18,068 nucleotides of DNA. Origin: Pseudomonadota bacterium. Its GTDB lineage: Bacteria; Pseudomonadota; Alphaproteobacteria; Rhizobiales; Hyphomicrobiaceae. Location: NCBI GenBank assembly GCA_003242645.1, contig QGVC01000027.1, positions 1 to 18,068 of the forward strand. Reading direction: 5' to 3'. Positions 14,796 to 18,068 of the stretch are shown piece by piece. A model generated the notes under the pieces. It saw only the letters and a list, made by a program, of their open reading frames with translations. It was not told where the DNA came from and searched no databases. The position numbers and the translations under genes were made by a program. How positions within the stretch are numbered: position 1 is the first letter of the stretch; each line of letters begins with the position of its first letter.

Positions 14796-15464
14796 ATGAA
14801 CGATCAGAGCCATGCCCATCCGGCGGAGCTTCGGATGGATTCCGTAGGGCGTGTTGAAGGCCGCCAAGGTCGTCTGCTGCTCTTGCTGGTAATCCTGCTC
14901 GTCAATGCTGTCCTGCTGGCAGCCTCGTGGGCGGGTCATGACATCGCATTGAGCAAAGAGCACAGCGCCTTGGAGTTCACGCAGCTCGTGGCGCTCCTCC
15001 CCGCGTTCGTCTTGTTCTGGCTCGGCTGGCGGCACGGTCACGAGGCCGAGAAGACAGCCTCCGGTGCGCTCGCCATGCTGACGGTCGCGATGTTCGTCCG
15101 TGAGCTGGATGTGAAGACTCTTGGCGGCCCCGAGTGGTTCAGGTGGCTTTCCCATCATGGACTTCAGGAGATCCTGCTCGTCGGGATGACGTTGCCGATT
15201 CTCTGGTATCTGGCACGCCGTCGGCACCATTGGCGGGGATTGATGCGGCTCCTCTTCGCCCCGGCCGCCATACCATTGTTCATCTCCGGCATTCTGCTGC
15301 TTGTCGCCGTTCAGTTCGATCGCGAGATCGCCACGAATGCTCATCTGCGGTTCTGGGAAGAGGTGATCGAGCTCAACGGCTACCTGTTCTTGACGCTGTC
15401 GGCCTGGAACCATTGGTCGATCGTTCGACGTCGCCTCGATGGCAGCCAGATGGGCTGCCCGTAG
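14796..15464 (+). CDS. Uncharacterised six-helix membrane protein
   Basis: No family recognised with confidence. The 222-residue protein has a hydrophilic N-terminus of about 25 residues and six predicted membrane helices, near residues 26-45, 60-77, 86-101, 120-140, 148-170 and 190-207. Acidic or charged residues lie near the helix ends: EHSALEFTQ before helix 2, FVRELDVK after helix 3, and FWEEVIELNGY leading into helix 6. Histidines are frequent (HHGLQE, RRHHWRG). A GAGGGG site precedes the ATG by 3 bases. It is 39 bases upstream of the alpha/beta hydrolase on the same strand, so the two are probably co-transcribed. A transporter, receptor or lipid-handling role is possible; none is supported. 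Confidence 0.75.
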   Translation: MNDQSHAHPAELRMDSVGRVEGRQGRLLLLLVILLVNAVLLAASWAGHDIALSKEHSALEFTQLVALLPAFVLFWLGWRHGHEAEKTASGALAMLTVAMFVRELDVKTLGGPEWFRWLSHHGLQEILLVGMTLPILWYLARRRHHWRGLMRLLFAPAAIPLFISGILLLVAVQFDREIATNAHLRFWEEVIELNGYLFLTLSAWNHWSIVRRRLDGSQMGCP

Positions 15465-15503
15465 CGGGTCTGCTGCGGCTGTCCGCAAATCGCGAAAAGG
15501 ACG

Positions 15504-16322
15504 ATGCCGATATTCGTTTTCAAGATCGCAGTGGCGATCTGCGTTGTTTATGCGCTCATCGTAGCGCTTGGCTATTTCGCCCAGCGCAAGCTGATGTACT
15601 TTCCGCTGCCCGAGCGCGTTGCTCCCGCCGAGGTCGGATTAGCCGAGGTCGAAGAGCGCATCATCCAAACACCCGATGGTGAGCGCGTGGTGGCGTGGTA
15701 TGGTCGCGCCCAGCCGGGACAGCCGACCATCCTCTATTTCCACGGCAACGGCGGGAACCTCGCAGTGCGGGCGGAGCGGATCCGCCGCTACATCGACTGC
15801 GGCCAAGGCATTCTGATGATGAGCTATCGCGGGTACAGCGGCTCGACCGGCAGCCCGTCGGAAAAAGCAAATGTTGCAGATGCTCGGTTGGCTTATGATC
15901 TTCTGATCGAGGAAGGTGTGGCCCCGGCAGATATCATTGTGTATGGCGAGTCGCTCGGCACTGCCGTGGCTGCCCGTATCGCAGCAGAGCGGCCGGTCGG
16001 CGGACTCATTCTGGACTCGCCCTTTACGTCAGCCGTCGACGTCGGTGCCCAACACTATCCCCTCTTTCCGGTGAGATTATTGATGCGGGATCGCTACGAG
16101 GTTCTGCCGTACGTGGCGAAAACCCAGGCACCCCTGCTCGTCATTCATGGCGAGCGCGACGACATCGTGCCGGTTGAGATGGGAAGACAGGTTTACGCCG
16201 CAGCAAGAAGCCCAAAGAAGCTCGTGACCTTCCCGCTCGCCGGGCACAATGATCACACTTTTCACGGATCTTTCGAGGCAATCCAGGCGTGGATTGGCGA
16301 GCTTCGTGCTGGCAGAGAGTAG
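15504..16322 (+). CDS. Membrane-anchored alpha/beta hydrolase (BEM46/ABHD13-like)
   Basis: A 272-residue serine hydrolase. One N-terminal hydrophobic helix (about residues 4-25) serves as an anchor or uncleaved signal. The fold markers are YFHGNGGNLA (oxyanion-hole loop, 78-87), SYRGYSGSTGSPSE (107-120), nucleophile elbow YGESLGTA with S150, catalytic D219 in HGERDDIVP and H248 in AGHND. These are typical of the BEM46/ABHD13/ABHD17 group of alpha/beta hydrolases; acyl-ester or thioester substrates are likely but undetermined. AAAAGGA precedes the ATG closely. Together with the upstream membrane protein it may act at the inner membrane. Confidence 0.9.
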   Translation: MPIFVFKIAVAICVVYALIVALGYFAQRKLMYFPLPERVAPAEVGLAEVEERIIQTPDGERVVAWYGRAQPGQPTILYFHGNGGNLAVRAERIRRYIDCGQGILMMSYRGYSGSTGSPSEKANVADARLAYDLLIEEGVAPADIIVYGESLGTAVAARIAAERPVGGLILDSPFTSAVDVGAQHYPLFPVRLLMRDRYEVLPYVAKTQAPLLVIHGERDDIVPVEMGRQVYAAARSPKKLVTFPLAGHNDHTFHGSFEAIQAWIGELRAGRE

Positions 16323-16347
16323 CAGGGCACCCGGTTAGCACCCTGCT
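16321..16347 (+). terminator. Hairpin overlapping the hydrolase stop codon
   Basis: AGCAGGG (16321-16327) and CCCTGCT (16341-16347) form a perfect 7-bp stem with a 13-base loop. The first arm begins inside the TAG stop. The T-run is weak (GAGTTTTGG about 10 bases later), so efficiency is uncertain. Confidence 0.45.
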
Positions 16348-16395
16348 CCCTATGTCGAGTTTTGGAGAGTATCGCGGGATTGCCGCGCTTCAGGA

Positions 16396-16442
16396 AACCC
16401 AAGGGTCAGCCAAGCTTGGGCAGCCCTTGGTTGATCCATACA
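16396..16442 (-). terminator. Nested hairpin downstream of rpsU
   Basis: AACCCAAGGG (16396-16405) pairs with CCCTTGGTT (16434-16442) with one bulge, and encloses the palindrome CCAAGCTTGG (16410-16419). On the minus strand it is 33 bases after the rpsU stop and is followed by TTTCC. It lies between the convergent hydrolase and rpsU genes and could act on both strands. Confidence 0.45.
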
Positions 16443-16474
16443 GCCCCTGAGAGGGCACCAGATTCGACGGAAGC

Positions 16475-16708
16475 TCAGCGCCGTGCAGCTTTACCCTTGC
16501 CCGGAATCAGGCCCTCACGCTGTGCCCGCTTCCGCGCCAGCTTGCGCGCGCGCCGAATGGCCTCCGCCTTCTCGCGGGCCCTTCTCTCAGAGGGCTTCTC
16601 GTAATAATTCCGGAGCTTCATCTCCCGGAAAATGCCCTCGCGCTGCATCTTCTTCTTCAGCGCCTTGAGGGCTTGGTCAATGTTGTTGTCGCGAACGAGT
16701 ACCTGCAC
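16475..16708 (-). CDS. rpsU: 30S ribosomal protein S21
   Basis: A 77-residue very basic protein of the small ribosomal subunit that helps translation initiation near the anti-Shine-Dalgarno region of 16S rRNA. It has the family start [20 protein letters not shown] and the [24 protein letters not shown] core, followed by an Arg/Lys/Ala-rich tail. The length is slightly above the E. coli 71 residues, as is usual in alphaproteobacteria. The start codon is GTG, with an AAGGAG site 5 bases upstream. A predicted promoter and a leader hairpin precede it; a nested hairpin follows. Confidence 0.96.
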   Translation of the reverse strand: MQVLVRDNNIDQALKALKKKMQREGIFREMKLRNYYEKPSERRAREKAEAIRRARKLARKRAQREGLIPGKGKAARR

Positions 16709-16756
16709 GCGATCTCCTTATCCTGCTTCGTTGAACCTGGTTTCTGAACACAACAA

Positions 16757-16789
16757 ACCATCCCCACGTGCCCACAAGCACGGGGTGGT
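16757..16789 (-). promoter_or_regulatory. Stem-loop in the rpsU mRNA leader
   Basis: On the minus strand an ACCA/TGGT outer pairing, CCC/GGG and GTGC/GCAC enclose a 6-base loop, with small internal bulges. It lies about 50-80 bases before the rpsU start, within the predicted leader. It could be a site for autoregulation or mRNA stability; this is inference. Confidence 0.4.
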
Positions 16790-16809
16790 CATTCATTCGT
16801 CGGGTGACT

Positions 16810-16838
16810 CATATAGCAAACACCCTCGCCGTCGTCCA
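16810..16838 (-). promoter_or_regulatory. Predicted rpsU promoter
   Basis: On the minus strand TGGACG, a 17-base spacer and TATATG approximate the vegetative -35 and -10 boxes (4 of 6 matches in the -35). The leader would be about 95 bases. The sequence lies in the gap between purK and rpsU. Confidence 0.35.
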
Positions 16839-16877
16839 CGGGAACACGCAAGCTTGAACCATCGCGAGCCCGCTCAC

Positions 16878-17957
16878 TCACAGCCGTGACCTCGGGCGAA
16901 GCCTGGTCACATGGCCCATTTTGCGGCCTTCGCGCGGTTGCCGCTTGCCGTAGAGGTGGAGTAGCGCGCCCGGCTCGGCGGCCAGCTCTGCCCACGCCAG
17001 GACATCGGCACCGATCAGGTTCACCATCTCGGCGTCCGAGTGCCGATCCGTCGGACCAAGCGGCCAACCCGCGATGGCACGGATGTGGTTCTCGAACTGG
17101 CTGACCGAGCAAGCATCCAGCGTCCAGTGGCCGCTATTGTGCACCCGCGGGGCGATTTCGTTGACCAGCAGAGCGGGCTCGGCCCCCTGCCCCATGTAGA
17201 ACATCTCCACGGCAAGAACGCCGACGTACTCGAGGGCCTCCGCAATGCGGCGAGCGAGGTCACGCGCCCGGCTCACCTCGGCCGCTCCAAGAGGCGACGG
17301 CACAACCGACCGCCGCAGGATGCCGCCCGAATGGATGTTCTGGGGAATGTCATAGAAGGCGGTCTCGCCGGCCATGCCCCGCACGACCAGGACCGAGATT
17401 TCGCAGGAGAACGCTACCCGCTTCTCCAGGATTGCAGGGACATTTCCGATGTCGGCAAGCGCCTTTGCGGGATCGTCTCCCTTGGCGACGCCGACCTGCC
17501 CTTTTCCATCGTAGCCGAAGCGCCGCGTTTTCAGGATCACGGGCGCATCGAACTGCTCCAGAGCAGCGAGAAGATCGCTGGCATCGTTGACCCTAGCGAA
17601 GGGCGCGACCGGCACGCCCAGGCCGGAGATGAACTCTTTCTCAACGAGCCGGTCCTGCGCGACCTCCAGCGCCCGCGGTCCGGGCCGCACCGGAACCATC
17701 TCAACCAGATGACGGGCGGCATCGACCGGCACGTTCTCGAACTCATAGGTGACCACGTCCACCGTCTCGGCAAATGCTCTTAGCTTGTCGAGATCCGTGT
17801 AGCTGCCGACCGTCTGCAAGGCAGACACGTCGAACGCCGGACACCTTGGCTCGTCGCAGTAGACGTGCGTCCGCAGGCCAAGCTTGGCGGCGGCTACCGC
17901 CAGCATGCGCCCAAGCTGCCCGCCACCGAGAATGCCGATCGTGCTCCCCGGCGGCAA
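16878..17957 (-). CDS. purK: N5-carboxyaminoimidazole ribonucleotide synthase
   Basis: An ATP-grasp enzyme of purine synthesis that carboxylates aminoimidazole ribonucleotide, handing its product to PurE. Motifs: LPPGSTIGILGGGQLGRM at the N-terminus, TYEFENVP (about residues 71-77), KTRRFGYDGKGQ (143-154) and VNEIAPRVHNSGHWT (about 265-279), ending GRKMGHVTRL. The TTG at 17957 gives 359 residues, the normal length, beginning right at the family's LPPGS segment. The frame is open to a GTG at 18065, but that would overlap the purE C-terminus in another frame. The TTG has no well-spaced ribosome site, so it probably depends on coupling to purE, whose stop is 22 bases upstream. Confidence 0.93.
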   Translation of the reverse strand: MPPGSTIGILGGGQLGRMLAVAAAKLGLRTHVYCDEPRCPAFDVSALQTVGSYTDLDKLRAFAETVDVVTYEFENVPVDAARHLVEMVPVRPGPRALEVAQDRLVEKEFISGLGVPVAPFARVNDASDLLAALEQFDAPVILKTRRFGYDGKGQVGVAKGDDPAKALADIGNVPAILEKRVAFSCEISVLVVRGMAGETAFYDIPQNIHSGGILRRSVVPSPLGAAEVSRARDLARRIAEALEYVGVLAVEMFYMGQGAEPALLVNEIAPRVHNSGHWTLDACSVSQFENHIRAIAGWPLGPTDRHSDAEMVNLIGADVLAWAELAAEPGALLHLYGKRQPREGRKMGHVTRLRPRSRL

Positions 17958-17979
17958 CGGCTGCCCGCCGACGGCCCCC

Positions 17980-18068
17980 TCACCAATTTTCCGGTGCCTC
18001 GGCCACTCCCGCTGTCGGGCGGGCGGAATGCCCCTCTCCCCGGCACGCCAGGTCGAGATCTCCACGCG
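17980..18068 (-). CDS. purE: PurE (N5-CAIR mutase), C-terminal end only
   Basis: Only the last 28 or so codons are visible, in a frame different from purK. They read DLDLACRGEGHSARPT, then AGVAEAPENW and a TGA. This lines up without gaps with the usual PurE C-terminus (pattern D-x-x-L-A-x-R, then A-R-x-T-A-x-V-A-E-x-P), although the conserved Trp is replaced by His. PurE converts N5-CAIR to 4-carboxyaminoimidazole ribonucleotide. The purE-purK order is standard in bacteria. The assignment rests on a short stretch plus context. Confidence 0.6.
   Translation of the reverse strand, partial: RGDLDLACRGEGHSARPTAGVAEAPENW

Noticed and set aside
1..18068. CRISPR arrays, insertion sequences, prophage or toxin-antitoxin modules
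   Set aside because: No tandem direct repeats with spacers, no transposase or integrase motifs and no paired small toxin/antitoxin frames were seen on either strand.

Overview
The window looks like a chromosomal segment of a high-GC alphaproteobacterium, most likely of the order Hyphomicrobiales (Rhizobiales). Four things point there: a DUF1013/TrcR cell-cycle regulator (an alphaproteobacterial family), proton-translocating transhydrogenase encoded as three genes (pntAA, pntAB, pntB), a tiny aa3-type cytochrome oxidase subunit IV gene next to it, and the gene order ribF-ileS-lspA-lipoprotein-M16-M16. The genus cannot be fixed from the sequence alone. No transposase, integrase, phage gene, CRISPR array or rRNA was seen, and no complete tRNA.

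Layout. Bases 1-7540 form a long minus-strand block. In transcription order it reads: maoC-like hydratase, ribF, ileS, lspA, a small lipoprotein, then two tandem M16 zinc peptidases (the second leaves the window). Together these cover flavin cofactor synthesis, isoleucine charging, lipoprotein maturation and periplasmic proteolysis. A divergent control region (7541-7818) separates maoC from trcR on the plus strand. trcR converges on a minus-strand pair: a short-chain dehydrogenase and, upstream of it, a lytic murein transglycosylase that is split by a one-base frameshift.

Bases 10734-11400 are mostly non-coding, apart from a possible 55-residue exported peptide and several palindromes. From 11401 a plus-strand respiratory/redox group follows: cytochrome oxidase subunit IV (47 aa, TTG start), pntAA, pntAB and pntB. 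A 10-bp inverted repeat ends it. Next come an uncharacterised six-helix membrane protein and a membrane-anchored alpha/beta hydrolase, probably one transcription unit. The right end is minus-strand: rpsU (ribosomal protein S21) with a structured leader, then purK and the last codons of purE.

Most of the window is conserved core genome and I see no clearly new multigene system. The points most worth checking are: the frameshifted transglycosylase; the HIGT variant and degenerate zinc finger of IleRS; the lipoprotein that may be a divergent BamF/DUF3035 member; the tandem helix-turn-helix units of TrcR; the palindromes between maoC and trcR; the unrecognised small peptide; and many well-formed inverted repeats in intergenic gaps that lack the T-tract of a standard terminator.
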